A stretch of DNA of 64,000 nt from an uncultured Methanoregula sp. (GCF_963662735.1 NZ_OY759744.1:682001-746000), one strand, 5' to 3'. Positions 44,767-53,451 are shown, counted from the first letter of the stretch. Translations and numbers: made by a program. The notes: a model not told the origin generated them from the sequence alone.

Positions 44767-45498
44767 TCAGGTGCCGGGCGCTGCCGGCGGCATGGCAACC
44801 ACCCATGCCCGGTTCTTCATGTTCTCAGGGAAATAATGGGCATCGAACCACATGGCGTCGAACTCCCCGTAATTGAAATACGTGACGCCGTCAACACGGT
44901 CATCGTGGCTGTCCACGGAATCGGCAAAGATTACCACATCGTCCCAGCCGTTTGCAGTGCCCCGGGTATCATAGCCGGTTACCACCACCCAGTGGCCACC
45001 CCAGTCCATCCATTCCACCATCGTGGGGATTCCGTTCCTGAGATTCTCGCGAAGCATGGCACCTGTGCCGTTCGTTCCCCAGGTGGCGTTCCAGCCGTGA
45101 CGATTGAACCATCCGGCGATCTGTGCAGGATTTATTCCGGTGGTTTCGGATACGGTGGGGTTCATCTCCCGGGCAAGGAGTTCCTCTTCCGCATCCGTAT
45201 TGCCTACGGGTTTCCCGTAATACGACATGACCGTCATAGATGCTACCGCCCCACAGCTGTAGTTGGTCACCTGCTGCCGGTAACTTTTCAGCGGGATGAC
45301 CGTGAGGTGATCGTTGGATTTCAGGGTATCGAAATCAATGCCGGTATAGTAGTTTGGCCCAGGAAGTGTGGTGTCGAGACCATATTTGATCTCTGCCGGA
45401 GAAGGTGCCGGGGAGAGATGCGTAAAGGCCAGGCTGATGGCAAGTGCCATGGCCGGAATGACAAGACAGATGGTGAGAATCAGGTAAAGCCGCCGCAT
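44767..45498 (-). CDS. Membrane-anchored C39-like cysteine peptidase
   Basis: 243 aa with an N-terminal membrane helix (YLILTICLVIPAMALAISLAF) and an extracytoplasmic papain-fold domain. QQVTNYSCGAVASMTVMSYYG carries the oxyanion Gln and catalytic Cys, and GGHWVVVTGYD carries the catalytic His, followed by Asp in FADSVDSHD. Stand-alone C39-like domains are not fused to ABC exporters as bacteriocin peptidases are, though an exporter pair lies 1.1 kb away. Confidence 0.88.
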   Translation of the reverse strand: MRRLYLILTICLVIPAMALAISLAFTHLSPAPSPAEIKYGLDTTLPGPNYYTGIDFDTLKSNDHLTVIPLKSYRQQVTNYSCGAVASMTVMSYYGKPVGNTDAEEELLAREMNPTVSETTGINPAQIAGWFNRHGWNATWGTNGTGAMLRENLRNGIPTMVEWMDWGGHWVVVTGYDTRGTANGWDDVVIFADSVDSHDDRVDGVTYFNYGEFDAMWFDAHYFPENMKNRAWVVAMPPAAPGT

Positions 45499-45576
45499 AC
45501 ACTACAAATCCCGTAAGTATCAGACTTTGGGATGCATGCTGATAAATATCCTGCTGGTTTTTCCGGGGGGATACCC

Positions 45577-45936
45577 TCACCGGATCGGAGACCCGCTCAG
45601 CACGAGCCACGCGAGGCCGAGCAGGATGAGGATGATGACCGCAATCATGATCCAGAGATACGGGATCCCTGTTTTGGATCGCTTCTTTGCATTGTGGCGT
45701 GAATCCGGGAGATATCCTCCACCGGTCACCGAGACACCACCCCCTTTGCCATAATTTACGCTGACTGACGGGGTGGGCTTCCGGTTCCAGCTGATGAGGC
45801 CGGTACAGTTATGGTTGGGCGGAAGCCGGCAGTCCGGGCAGAACGATCCCCCGCAGTGCTGGCAGGTGAACGGCAGGGCGCACTCGGTGCCGCAGTTTTC
45901 GCAGCGCGACATGATCTTCGTGAGGCGTCCCGGCAT
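45577..45936 (-). CDS. AN1-type zinc-finger protein with C-terminal membrane helix
   Basis: 119 aa. N-terminal AN1-like zinc finger: CENCGTECALPFTCQHCGG then FCPDCRLPPNHNC, giving the Cys/His set C-x2-C, C-x2-C, C-x2-C and H-x-C. A flexible Gly-rich linker and one membrane helix (WIMIAVIILILLGLAWLVL) follow, so the finger faces the cytosol at the membrane. Known archaeal AN1 membrane proteins are uncharacterised. ATG at 45936 has GGAAGG at 5 nt. Confidence 0.85.
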   Translation of the reverse strand: MPGRLTKIMSRCENCGTECALPFTCQHCGGSFCPDCRLPPNHNCTGLISWNRKPTPSVSVNYGKGGGVSVTGGGYLPDSRHNAKKRSKTGIPYLWIMIAVIILILLGLAWLVLSGSPIR

Positions 45937-46008
45937 ATAGCCTTCCCGTTCCTGACAGGCAAGGGGGCGGGCAAAAATGTTACTATCTTCCGGCACGTTT
46001 ATACCGGT

Positions 46009-46155
46009 ATGGAAAAAGAAGTCCGCTGGGTGTTTGCCGCGATGATCGTGCTCGCCATTCTCCTCCTCTGCTGGTATTTTGCAGTCCGGACAGGATCAGG
46101 CGCAGGGCCGGGCGTCTGCAGCGTACAGCCGAACAGTACCTGCGGCGGATATTGA
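46009..46155 (+). CDS. 48-aa single-span membrane protein
   Basis: A small protein starting MEKEVRWVFAAMIVLAILL, with one membrane helix (about 8-26) and a short Cys-containing tail (GVCSVQPNSTCGGY). It is divergent from the AN1 membrane protein, 72 bp away. A 48-codon frame of this composition is unlikely by chance, but no strong Shine-Dalgarno is present. Function unknown. Confidence 0.5.
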   Translation: MEKEVRWVFAAMIVLAILLLCWYFAVRTGSGAGPGVCSVQPNSTCGGY

Positions 46156-46238
46156 CGCGGGATCTCAAAGGGTCAGGCAGTATTTGGAAATCCCCGGATC
46201 GCACCCATTATAGCCATTTGCACCGGACATATGTGAAC

Positions 46239-46622
46239 ATGGGGCAGTATCTCAGGGGGGATGTCCTCCTCGCTTCCGTAGCTCTCGATGATCGGCAGGG
46301 GGCAAAGACCCGCCCGGTGGTCGTAGTATCTGCTACGGGATCCGGCGAACTCCGGGTCTGCCCGGTCAGCAGCAAGCCGCCAACCGATGCTCCCTGCCTG
46401 CCGCTCTCGATCGATGATTTCGCCACCGGGGGGCTCGATCTCTTTACCGAGAGTTACGTGATGACTTCGCGGGTCGTGACGCTCAGGACGAACGAGGTGA
46501 TCGGAAAGAAGGGCCGGCTCATGACAGAGTTTCTTGAGGAGATCGTCCGCCAGGGGCCGGCCCCGGTTGAGCAGGGCACAAAAGGCGTGTCCAGGAAAAA
46601 ATCCGGCCGGTTTTCCCGTTGA
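46239..46622 (+). CDS. PemK/MazF-like family protein
   Basis: 127 aa. GQYLRGDVLLASVALDDRQGAKTRPVVVVSATGS is the CcdB/MazF-fold signature: the RGDV strand, KTRPVVVV, then VCPVSSKP. Family members cleave mRNA, but archaeal homologues are often solitary and may not be toxins. No antitoxin-like partner is encoded immediately upstream or downstream. Start at ATG 46239 by family alignment. Confidence 0.8.
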   Translation: MGQYLRGDVLLASVALDDRQGAKTRPVVVVSATGSGELRVCPVSSKPPTDAPCLPLSIDDFATGGLDLFTESYVMTSRVVTLRTNEVIGKKGRLMTEFLEEIVRQGPAPVEQGTKGVSRKKSGRFSR

Positions 46623-46700
46623 TTTGCAGGCGTTGCCTTTTTTAATTAGGCTCATCGTGTATCAGTATCCTTATCATTTCCCTGTGACAACGATGGAAGG

Positions 46701-48233
46701 ATGGATATTGCACAGGCAATTCGTGAGATCGAACTGCAGCTCGGACGGGTATCCCCGGTCCAGAAATTCCTGCTCGGGACCGACGGTTCCGTCACGCAGC
46801 TCCTCGAATCCATAACCGGCAAAAAAGTGGTCATCAGGACACTTGTCCAGACCGTTATCAGGGCCGATCCAGCCATGGCAGAGAACTTGAGCATCCTGCC
46901 CGGGGATCCGGTCAATTACCGGATCGTGGAGATCATGACCGAAGGAGACGGGGAGGTCCTGATCTATGCTACGTCCCACACCCCCATCGACCGGCTCTCC
47001 CCCGGGTTCAAAGACGACCTGATGAAAGCGGATATCCCCATTGGCAGGATCATCAGCCGGCATCATATCGAGGCACGCCGTGAGATCCTTTCCGCCTGCG
47101 TCACTCCTGCCACAGAAGAGACCGGCAGGGTATTTTCCATATGCAAGAATGAGCCGGTCCTCTCCCGGCAGTACCGGATCATCCACGCGGAAAAACCCCT
47201 CATCTTTATCGAGGAGCAGTTCCCGTACAACCGCTTCCTCGACACGCGCCGGGTTGTCATCAGGACACCGTCCCGAATCCACGTTTCCTTAATCGATATG
47301 CACGGGGGATCCGGCCGGGTGGACGGCGGGATCGGCATCACCCTCGACGAACCCGGGATCCTTCTCGAGGCGGAACTCTCCCCGGTCCTTGCCGTGAACG
47401 GCGGGGATCCGGCACTGCAGGACCGCATTGGCAGGGTTGCATCGGAGGTTCTGCAGAAACTCGGCGCCGGGGGAAGCGTGGCGATCACGGTCCGGAACTA
47501 TTACCCGTCCCATGTCGGCCTCGGGAGTGGGTCGCAGGTTGCCCTCGCCGTGGCCCGGGCGATCAGCGAGCTCCACGGCCGCCATCTCCCGGTAAAAGAG
47601 CTGGCCCGGCTCGTGGGCCGGGGCGGGACATCGGGGATCGGGACAGCGGCGTTCGAGTACGGGGGATTCATCATCGATGGCGGGCACCACTTCGGGGAGG
47701 GAGGGGAGAAGACGGATTTCCGGCCCTCCTCGGCTTCGCGGGATGTCAGTCCACCGCCGGTTATTGCCCGCCACGATTTCCCTTCGGACTGGCGCATCCT
47801 CCTCGCGATTCCCGATGTGCCGGCAGGGGCAAGCGGGAAGAAAGAGACAGACATTTTCAAAAACCACTGCCCGGTCCCGCTTGCCGAGGTGCGGGAGCTC
47901 TCCCACGAGATCCTTATGCGGATGCTGCCGGGGATAGCCGGCAGGGATCTCGGCCTCTTCGGCTCGTCCATCAATGCCATCCAGCACCTCGGGTTCAAGA
48001 AAGTGGAACTTGGCTTCCAGCCCCCGCAGGTGACCGGGCTGCTTGGCGTGTTGCGGGACGCAGGAGCTGCCGGTGCCGGCCTGAGCTCGTTTGGCCCGAC
48101 CGTGTATGCAGTCGGGGATACCGGCATGAGTACAATCGAACAGGCTGCCCGGTCGTACATGAAAGAGTCCGGCGGTGGCACTGCCCTCATCACTTCGGCC
48201 CGGAACAGCGGGGCAGACGTCAGGGTTGCCTGA
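46701..48233 (+). CDS. Two-domain methanopterin enzyme: chorismate-lyase-like domain fused to ribofuranosylaminobenzene 5'-phosphate synthase
   Basis: 510 aa. C-terminal residues about 175-510 are a GHMP-kinase-fold RFAP synthase (PSRIHVSLIDMHGGSGRVDGG, YYPSHVGLGSGSQVALAVARA, GRGGTSGIGTAAFEYGGF), which condenses PRPP with an arene carboxylate as the first committed methanopterin step. Residues 1-165 (PVQKFLLGTDGSVTQLLESI, YATSHTPIDRL) match the DUF98/UbiC-like chorismate lyase group that makes 4-hydroxybenzoate. Methanogen enzymes are reported to accept 4-hydroxybenzoate, so the fusion would link supply and use of the substrate. MptE is at 29023. Confidence 0.9.
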   Translation: MDIAQAIREIELQLGRVSPVQKFLLGTDGSVTQLLESITGKKVVIRTLVQTVIRADPAMAENLSILPGDPVNYRIVEIMTEGDGEVLIYATSHTPIDRLSPGFKDDLMKADIPIGRIISRHHIEARREILSACVTPATEETGRVFSICKNEPVLSRQYRIIHAEKPLIFIEEQFPYNRFLDTRRVVIRTPSRIHVSLIDMHGGSGRVDGGIGITLDEPGILLEAELSPVLAVNGGDPALQDRIGRVASEVLQKLGAGGSVAITVRNYYPSHVGLGSGSQVALAVARAISELHGRHLPVKELARLVGRGGTSGIGTAAFEYGGFIIDGGHHFGEGGEKTDFRPSSASRDVSPPPVIARHDFPSDWRILLAIPDVPAGASGKKETDIFKNHCPVPLAEVRELSHEILMRMLPGIAGRDLGLFGSSINAIQHLGFKKVELGFQPPQVTGLLGVLRDAGAAGAGLSSFGPTVYAVGDTGMSTIEQAARSYMKESGGGTALITSARNSGADVRVA

Positions 48234-48251
48234 ATCAGAAAATCCGACCGG

Positions 48252-49160
48252 TTATTTCCCGATTTTTAAGAGCATCTCTTCTAAGGAGGGATACCGGGAC
48301 TCGATCTTCTCTACTTTCCCCCCGGCTTCGGCAATGAGCCCGGTGGATTCGTTGAGTTCCGCCATATCCTCTGCATCGGTGACATAGAGACCCTCTTCCT
48401 GCCGGTAAGTCTTGGAGTGCCCGAGCAGTTTCCCGGGATCGGCGATAGAGAAAAAGATCGTGTACGTGATCGAGCCGAACTGCTCGCGGAGCTCGTGCAT
48501 ATTCCCGAACGCCACCACCTTCCCGCGCCGGAGGATCATCACCTTGTCGCAGATTGCTTCCACCTGGTAGAGATTATGGGCCGAGAGGACGATCGTCTTG
48601 TTTTCCGTTTTGAGCCTGCGGAGATAATCGGCAATGAACCGCGAGGTCATCGGGTCGAGCCCGCTCGTTGCCTCGTCGTAGACCAGGAACTCCGGGTCGT
48701 GGATCAGCGATCGTGCGATCGCTACCTTGCGCTTCATGCCCTTGCTGAATTCCCCGATCTTCTTGCCACCCGTCTCAAGGGAGAGAGCGGCGAAGAGCTG
48801 GTTCGTGCGGACGCGGATCTCCTGAGGGGGGAGGCCATAGATCTCGCCGAAGAACGTGAGATAATCCTCGGCAGTCATCGTCTCGTAAAGCCGGGACTCC
48901 TCGGGAAGGTAGCCGAGATGCTCCTTGAGAGCAACAGGGTTTTTGATGACATCGGTATCGTTGATGAAAAGTTCGCCGGCAGTGGGGGTGACGAGGCCGG
49001 AGATGATCTTGAGGAGCGTGGTCTTGCCCGCACCATTGTGGCCGATGATACCGAAGATCTCCCCGTCCTCGAACCCGAAACTGACATTGTCGAGCGCAAC
49101 AAAACCATCGTAGTTCTTCGTGAGATTGCGGGCAGTGATCATGGAAGCTCGCCTTACCAT
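48252..49160 (-). CDS. ABC transporter ATP-binding protein (ABC-2 type)
   Basis: 302-aa ATPase: Walker A GHNGAGKTTLL, Q-loop (YLPEESRLYETM), degenerate signature FSKGMKRKVAIARSL and Walker B VYDEATSGLD. The C-terminal 80 residues form the usual regulatory tail. It faces away from the two permease genes (49321, 51123), sharing a 160-bp intergenic region. Two starts are possible: ATG 49160, about 26 bp from a TATA-like ATATAG (leaderless), or ATG 49142 (MITARNLTKNY). Confidence 0.93.
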   Translation of the reverse strand: MVRRASMITARNLTKNYDGFVALDNVSFGFEDGEIFGIIGHNGAGKTTLLKIISGLVTPTAGELFINDTDVIKNPVALKEHLGYLPEESRLYETMTAEDYLTFFGEIYGLPPQEIRVRTNQLFAALSLETGGKKIGEFSKGMKRKVAIARSLIHDPEFLVYDEATSGLDPMTSRFIADYLRRLKTENKTIVLSAHNLYQVEAICDKVMILRRGKVVAFGNMHELREQFGSITYTIFFSIADPGKLLGHSKTYRQEEGLYVTDAEDMAELNESTGLIAEAGGKVEKIESRYPSLEEMLLKIGK

Positions 49161-49197
49161 TCAGACTTGTGTTGTGGGGGTGATATAGGTTGGGATG

Positions 49198-49213
49198 GCG
49201 GACTATTGTCCGC
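49198..49213. promoter_or_regulatory. Inverted repeat GCGGAC-TATT-GTCCGC
   Basis: Perfect 6-bp arms around TATT, in the divergent region between the ABC ATPase and permease genes, about 10 bp from the ATPase-side TATA-like sequence. Candidate operator controlling the whole transporter. Confidence 0.45.
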
Positions 49214-49320
49214 ACCGTGTACTATTTGACCAAGCATGGACACTACTCTGTTAACCAACCTGTTACCCCGCAGATCCTGTGCTGGCAGGGGAACGGGATC
49301 CCGAAAAGGAACCTCATACT

Positions 49321-51126
49321 ATGGGCATGCTCTCTGATATCCGGACCATCGCGCGATGGGAAATAAAAAAATCCTTCACGATGATGAGCCGGGATGTCCT
49401 GCCGGTTGCCGTTATTCTTTTTGTCCTCCTCGTAATTGTCACCGGATTTGCCGCCCAGAGCGGGATGCATCTCCAGGACGGGATGTACGAGATCGGCGTG
49501 GACGACCCGCAGACCGCTGCACTCATAGCCAGCGATGCCCGGTTCTCCGTGTACCAGCTCGATGTCCCGACACTCCTCAAAAACCGGGATGCATTCGATC
49601 TTATCGTTGCAGAGGGAGTCGTCTACCCGGGCTCCAGCGATAAGAGTAAGGCAGCGATCAAGACACTTGAGCGGGATTACACCAAATACACAAACCAGGT
49701 CTACAATGGTGAGGAAGACCTCTTTGCTGCCTACCCGCTCTGGATCGACGTAGAGTCGGTAAAAAGCGAGCTGAACTTCCTTGCAACCCAGAGCGGGCAG
49801 TATATTCAGGCAACCCCGGGCTCCAGGAACCCGGTCCCGACGGGAGAGGTACAAAATATTCCCACCCCGTCACCAACCCTCGCGTTCTCCAAGGAAGAGC
49901 TCCGGCAGGAACTGGTAAAGACCACCGCAAAGAATACCCCTGTCTCGCGATACACCGAGGTTCTCTCATCCGACAACACCATGGGGTCGTTCAAGACACC
50001 ATCCCAGCTCTCCCCCCCGCTCCCGTTTGACTCGATCATCCTTGTTTTCGTTTTCATCTTTCCCCTCTACTTTACCTCGCAGTTCTTCATGATGAGCATC
50101 ATGAACGAGCGCATTGAGCGCAAGGGCGAGGTCCTCCTGACAACACCGGTCCGGACATCCGCCCTCCTTATTGGAAAAGTGCTCCCGTACGCAGTCGGCA
50201 TGCTGCTCATCTGCACCGTCCTCACGCTGTACCTCAAAGCCCCACTGCTCATCCTCCTCCCGCTCATCCCGATCATCTTCTTCTTCCTCGCAAACGCTCT
50301 CATCATCGGCATGGTGGCCCGCAGTTTCAAGGAACTCTCGTTTATCTCGATCTTCTTCTCGACCATTGCCACGTCCTACCTATTCTTCCCGAGCATCTTT
50401 GCAAACGTGCATGTGATAAGCCTCATCTCACCCCTGACGCTCATCGTGCTCACGCTCCAGGGAACGGCATGGACTGCCACGGACTTTCTCTACTCCACGT
50501 CCCTCTTCTGGCTGACCGGTGCAGTCCTTGTCTACATCGCTGCCTGCAACTTCAAGGAGGAGCGGCTCTTCTCTGAAAAAAGACTCCTGCCCCGGATCCG
50601 GGAGTTCCTCTCGGAAACCCTTTCGCGCCGGCACCCGTACGCCTCGCTCTTCCTGCTGACCGCGTTATCCATACCGTTCGTTTTCATGGTTCAGCTGATG
50701 AGCCTCGTTCTCTTCTTCAACTTGCCCATGCCCTACTCGCTTGGCCTTTTGCTTGTCTTTGCAGCATTTGTCGAGGAAATAGCAAAGGCCGTCGGGGTGT
50801 ATGCCCTGTTTGCACTGGACCCTGCATTCTTCTCGTGGAGAAATCTCATTATCGCCTGCGCAGTAACGGCGGCAGGATTCCTCGTGGCTGAGAAACTGCT
50901 CCTCTTTGTCACGCTCGCACAGATCACCGAGTCGGTCTTCGGCAGCATCCTCTTCCTCTCGCTCGGGGTGCTCTGGATGCCATTCCTCCTCCACTTCGTG
51001 TGTGTCCTCATCGTGACCTGCTCGCTGAAACTCTGGGGGCAGAAAGGATTTGCGGCCGGTCTCATCCTCGCAACGCTCGTCCACTGTCTCTACAACAGCT
51101 ACTTTATCCTGGGGTGGATCACGTGA
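49321..51126 (+). CDS. ABC-2 permease fused to a PrsW-type intramembrane peptidase domain
   Basis: 601 aa. Residues 1-440: one N-terminal membrane helix, a large external domain (about 45-225) and an ABC-2 permease bundle (about 240-440; MSIMNERIERKGEVLLTTP). Residues about 465-601 form a second membrane bundle with PrsW hallmarks: FVEEIAKAVG (EE at 485-486, K), AAGFLVAEKLLLF, a His in LLHFVC (about 558) and HCLYN (His about 588, Asn about 592). PrsW-like enzymes cleave membrane proteins. The ATG has AGGA at 9 nt. Confidence 0.85.
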   Translation: MGMLSDIRTIARWEIKKSFTMMSRDVLPVAVILFVLLVIVTGFAAQSGMHLQDGMYEIGVDDPQTAALIASDARFSVYQLDVPTLLKNRDAFDLIVAEGVVYPGSSDKSKAAIKTLERDYTKYTNQVYNGEEDLFAAYPLWIDVESVKSELNFLATQSGQYIQATPGSRNPVPTGEVQNIPTPSPTLAFSKEELRQELVKTTAKNTPVSRYTEVLSSDNTMGSFKTPSQLSPPLPFDSIILVFVFIFPLYFTSQFFMMSIMNERIERKGEVLLTTPVRTSALLIGKVLPYAVGMLLICTVLTLYLKAPLLILLPLIPIIFFFLANALIIGMVARSFKELSFISIFFSTIATSYLFFPSIFANVHVISLISPLTLIVLTLQGTAWTATDFLYSTSLFWLTGAVLVYIAACNFKEERLFSEKRLLPRIREFLSETLSRRHPYASLFLLTALSIPFVFMVQLMSLVLFFNLPMPYSLGLLLVFAAFVEEIAKAVGVYALFALDPAFFSWRNLIIACAVTAAGFLVAEKLLLFVTLAQITESVFGSILFLSLGVLWMPFLLHFVCVLIVTCSLKLWGQKGFAAGLILATLVHCLYNSYFILGWIT

Positions 51127-52202
51127 AGCCGCGTCACCTCGGCATCATTGCAAAGAAGGAATTCTCCGGTCTTTTCAACGAGCGGACGATCCTCCTTGCG
51201 GTCCTGCTCCAGCTCTTCATTGCCCTGTTCTCATCGTTCCTCATGGTCGGGCTCACGTCCATGTACGATCCCTCATCGCTCTCGAAATATTCCCACTACA
51301 AGTACAACATCGTCTATGCCGGGAACAGCTCGCCCCTGCTTGGCTACCTTCACGAGAGCCCGGACTTCAGGGTATACAACATGGACCTCTCGAAAGGAGT
51401 GGAAGCCCTCAAGGAGCGAAAGGTGGCAGCGGTTGTATACGTACCAGACACGTCTCCTGCCGCGGATGAGCCGGTCAAGATCACCCTTTACACGCTCCAG
51501 AACGATCTCCAGAGCGCGATCGTTGATGTCAAGCTCAAGGATATTTTCCTGAAATACGAGAACGAACTGCGGGAGATCCGGGCCGGGCGCCTCAACGACA
51601 AGCCTCTGCCCCTCCAGATTCCCAAATCGTCGGGTGGCGGGGACTTCTACGAGTTTGTGTACGGGCTCCTTATTCCCCTCCTGGTCTTCATGCCGGCAAT
51701 CATTGCTTCAGCTCTTGTCATCGATCTGATCACCGAGGAGTACCAGCATGAAACGCTTGAGACCCTCATCTCAACACCCGTGACCTTCTCCGAGATGGTC
51801 TGGGGCAAGGTGCTGGCCTGCGAGCTGCTCGTCCCTATCCAGGCCGGCGCATGGCTCCTTCTCCTCATGATCAACGGTATCGCGATCCAGAATGCCGGCC
51901 TGATCCTGCTGCATGTGGTGATCGCCTCGTTCGTCCTGATCCTGCTCGGCGCCCTTACCGCACTGCACTACCGGGAGCGCACCGCGGCACAGTTCGTCTT
52001 CTCGACTGCACTTGTTGTCGTGATCCTCTTTGTCCTCGCGCTCCCGGCCAATCCCCTTAATGTCCTGACCCGGCTTGCCGTGGGAAGCGCAGGAATGGAA
52101 CAATGGGCGCTTCTCGGGGCAACGGTTATCGTGGTCCTCGTGCTCGGTTACATTCTGGAACGATATGCCGGACGGATGAGCAGGCGGGCGCCAAACAGCT
52201 GA
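51123..52202 (+). CDS. ABC-2 transporter permease, second subunit
   Basis: 359 aa. It begins at GTG overlapping the upstream stop (GTGA). Layout: first helix (TILLAVLLQLFIALFSSFL), external domain about 40-190, then a five-helix ABC-2 bundle (VYGLLIPLLVFMPAII, TEEYQHETLETLISTPV). It lacks the C-terminal peptidase domain of its partner. Probably pairs with it and with the divergent ATPase. The external domains recall NatB-like exporters. Confidence 0.92.
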   Translation: MKPRHLGIIAKKEFSGLFNERTILLAVLLQLFIALFSSFLMVGLTSMYDPSSLSKYSHYKYNIVYAGNSSPLLGYLHESPDFRVYNMDLSKGVEALKERKVAAVVYVPDTSPAADEPVKITLYTLQNDLQSAIVDVKLKDIFLKYENELREIRAGRLNDKPLPLQIPKSSGGGDFYEFVYGLLIPLLVFMPAIIASALVIDLITEEYQHETLETLISTPVTFSEMVWGKVLACELLVPIQAGAWLLLLMINGIAIQNAGLILLHVVIASFVLILLGALTALHYRERTAAQFVFSTALVVVILFVLALPANPLNVLTRLAVGSAGMEQWALLGATVIVVLVLGYILERYAGRMSRRAPNS

Positions 52203-52216
52203 AAAAAGAGGGGATC

Positions 52217-52711
52217 TCAGGAGGGGGATGAGAGTATCGGCTGGTCGAGAACCTTGTAGGTTTTGCCGGCACTCGTTACGAAGACCTCGGCCCGGTCATT
52301 GCCCTTCGTTCCTGCAATGATAATTTCATCGCCCCGCTGGGGTTTCCGTACCTTGTCGTTCATGTAGGACTCGATAACCTGGCCGTCAGACCTTGTTACC
52401 CGCATGAGGATATTCTGGACGGCGATCTCCCCTTTGCCACCGTTGTAGAGCAGGTGGATGGAGGAATCGGGGCGTTCTTTGGTGAGCCGGAGATCCACGA
52501 ACTGTTCGGGGGGCAGGGTGTCCACGGCAACAGGGGTCGAGACAACGGTGGCGGTGGAAGTGGAGAGGGTAGCCGGGGGCGATGTGGCAGGAGTATCCAC
52601 CAGGGGGATCTCTGTTCCGGTCGGGCTGGTGCAGCCGGCAATAAGCGCACAGAGTATAAGCCCGGACAGGAGGCTCAGGATCAGGGTGCATTTCATGCAG
52701 ATTGCTTTCAT
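52217..52711 (-). CDS. Predicted lipoprotein
   Basis: 164 aa with signal and lipobox (SLLSGLILCALIAGC). After a Thr/Pro/Ala-rich spacer (about 30-65) comes a small beta domain with FVDLRLTKERPDSSIHLLYNGG and a GDEIIIAGTKGNDRAEVFVT block, typical of methanogen extracytoplasmic lipoproteins of unknown role. Convergent with the ABC permease gene. A second Met five codons in is possible. Confidence 0.75.
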   Translation of the reverse strand: MKAICMKCTLILSLLSGLILCALIAGCTSPTGTEIPLVDTPATSPPATLSTSTATVVSTPVAVDTLPPEQFVDLRLTKERPDSSIHLLYNGGKGEIAVQNILMRVTRSDGQVIESYMNDKVRKPQRGDEIIIAGTKGNDRAEVFVTSAGKTYKVLDQPILSSPS

Positions 52712-52845
52712 CTTACTCGTATTACTGATTTGTGCTCCGTCATGATGCAGGGCGGGTCCGGCTGCATACCATCCACAAAAGGCGGGAAAGAACAGTTAAA
52801 TTAAAAAGGACACCGGATTAACTTTACATATCAGGAGTATAGGGA

Positions 52846-53451
52846 ATGTTTTGTCCTAAGTGCGGAAAAGAGACTGATGCCTCCGGAAAATTTTGCCAGT
52901 GGTGCGGGGCGGATATCGAATCCCTCCCGGCGGCCCCTGTTGCCACCCCCGAGGATGACGAAGGTCCCGAAGTCGGCATGTATGCCGGCCTCGGGCGGCG
53001 GTTTATCGCGTTCATCGTCGATATCATCATCATCATTCTCATAGGTTCGATCGTGATCACGTTCTTCTCTCTCGTGAACGGGATAAAATATGCCTATTTC
53101 ATGGCAACCGGGGTTAACTACCGTACCCTTACGGAAGCGGGATCCCTCGATGCTGCCCTCGGCCCTATCGTTGCAGCATTCGGGATGCTCCTTGTCGTCA
53201 TTCCCTGGCTCTACTTTGCCGGTTTTGAATCCTCGCGCAGCCAGGCGACCCCCGGAAAAGTGCTTATGCACCTCATCGTCACCGATCTTGCAGGGAGCAA
53301 ACCAACATTCGCACGGACAACGCTCCGGTTCTTTGGCAAATACATTTCCGCATTAATCATCTTCATCGGCTTTTTGATGATCGCATTCACCAAGAAGCGC
53401 CAGGGGCTCCACGACAAGATCGCGGGCTCCCTTGTCCTCCTTCAGGATTAA
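52846..53451 (+). CDS. RDD family membrane protein with N-terminal zinc ribbon
   Basis: 201 aa. MFCPKCGKETDASGKFCQWCG is a zinc ribbon (two CxxC). Then the RDD domain: YAGLGRRFIAFIVDIIIIILIG contains the Arg and Asp after which the family is named, followed by three further membrane helices and a conserved ATPGKVLMHLIVTD. Function unknown; some RDD proteins act as ion exchangers. A T-run follows. Confidence 0.9.
   Translation: MFCPKCGKETDASGKFCQWCGADIESLPAAPVATPEDDEGPEVGMYAGLGRRFIAFIVDIIIIILIGSIVITFFSLVNGIKYAYFMATGVNYRTLTEAGSLDAALGPIVAAFGMLLVVIPWLYFAGFESSRSQATPGKVLMHLIVTDLAGSKPTFARTTLRFFGKYISALIIFIGFLMIAFTKKRQGLHDKIAGSLVLLQD

Noticed and set aside
49160..51126. Idea that the ABC cluster is a bacteriocin or lantibiotic immunity system
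   Set aside because: No precursor peptide, modification enzyme or double-Gly leader seen nearby; the simple transporter reading is safer.
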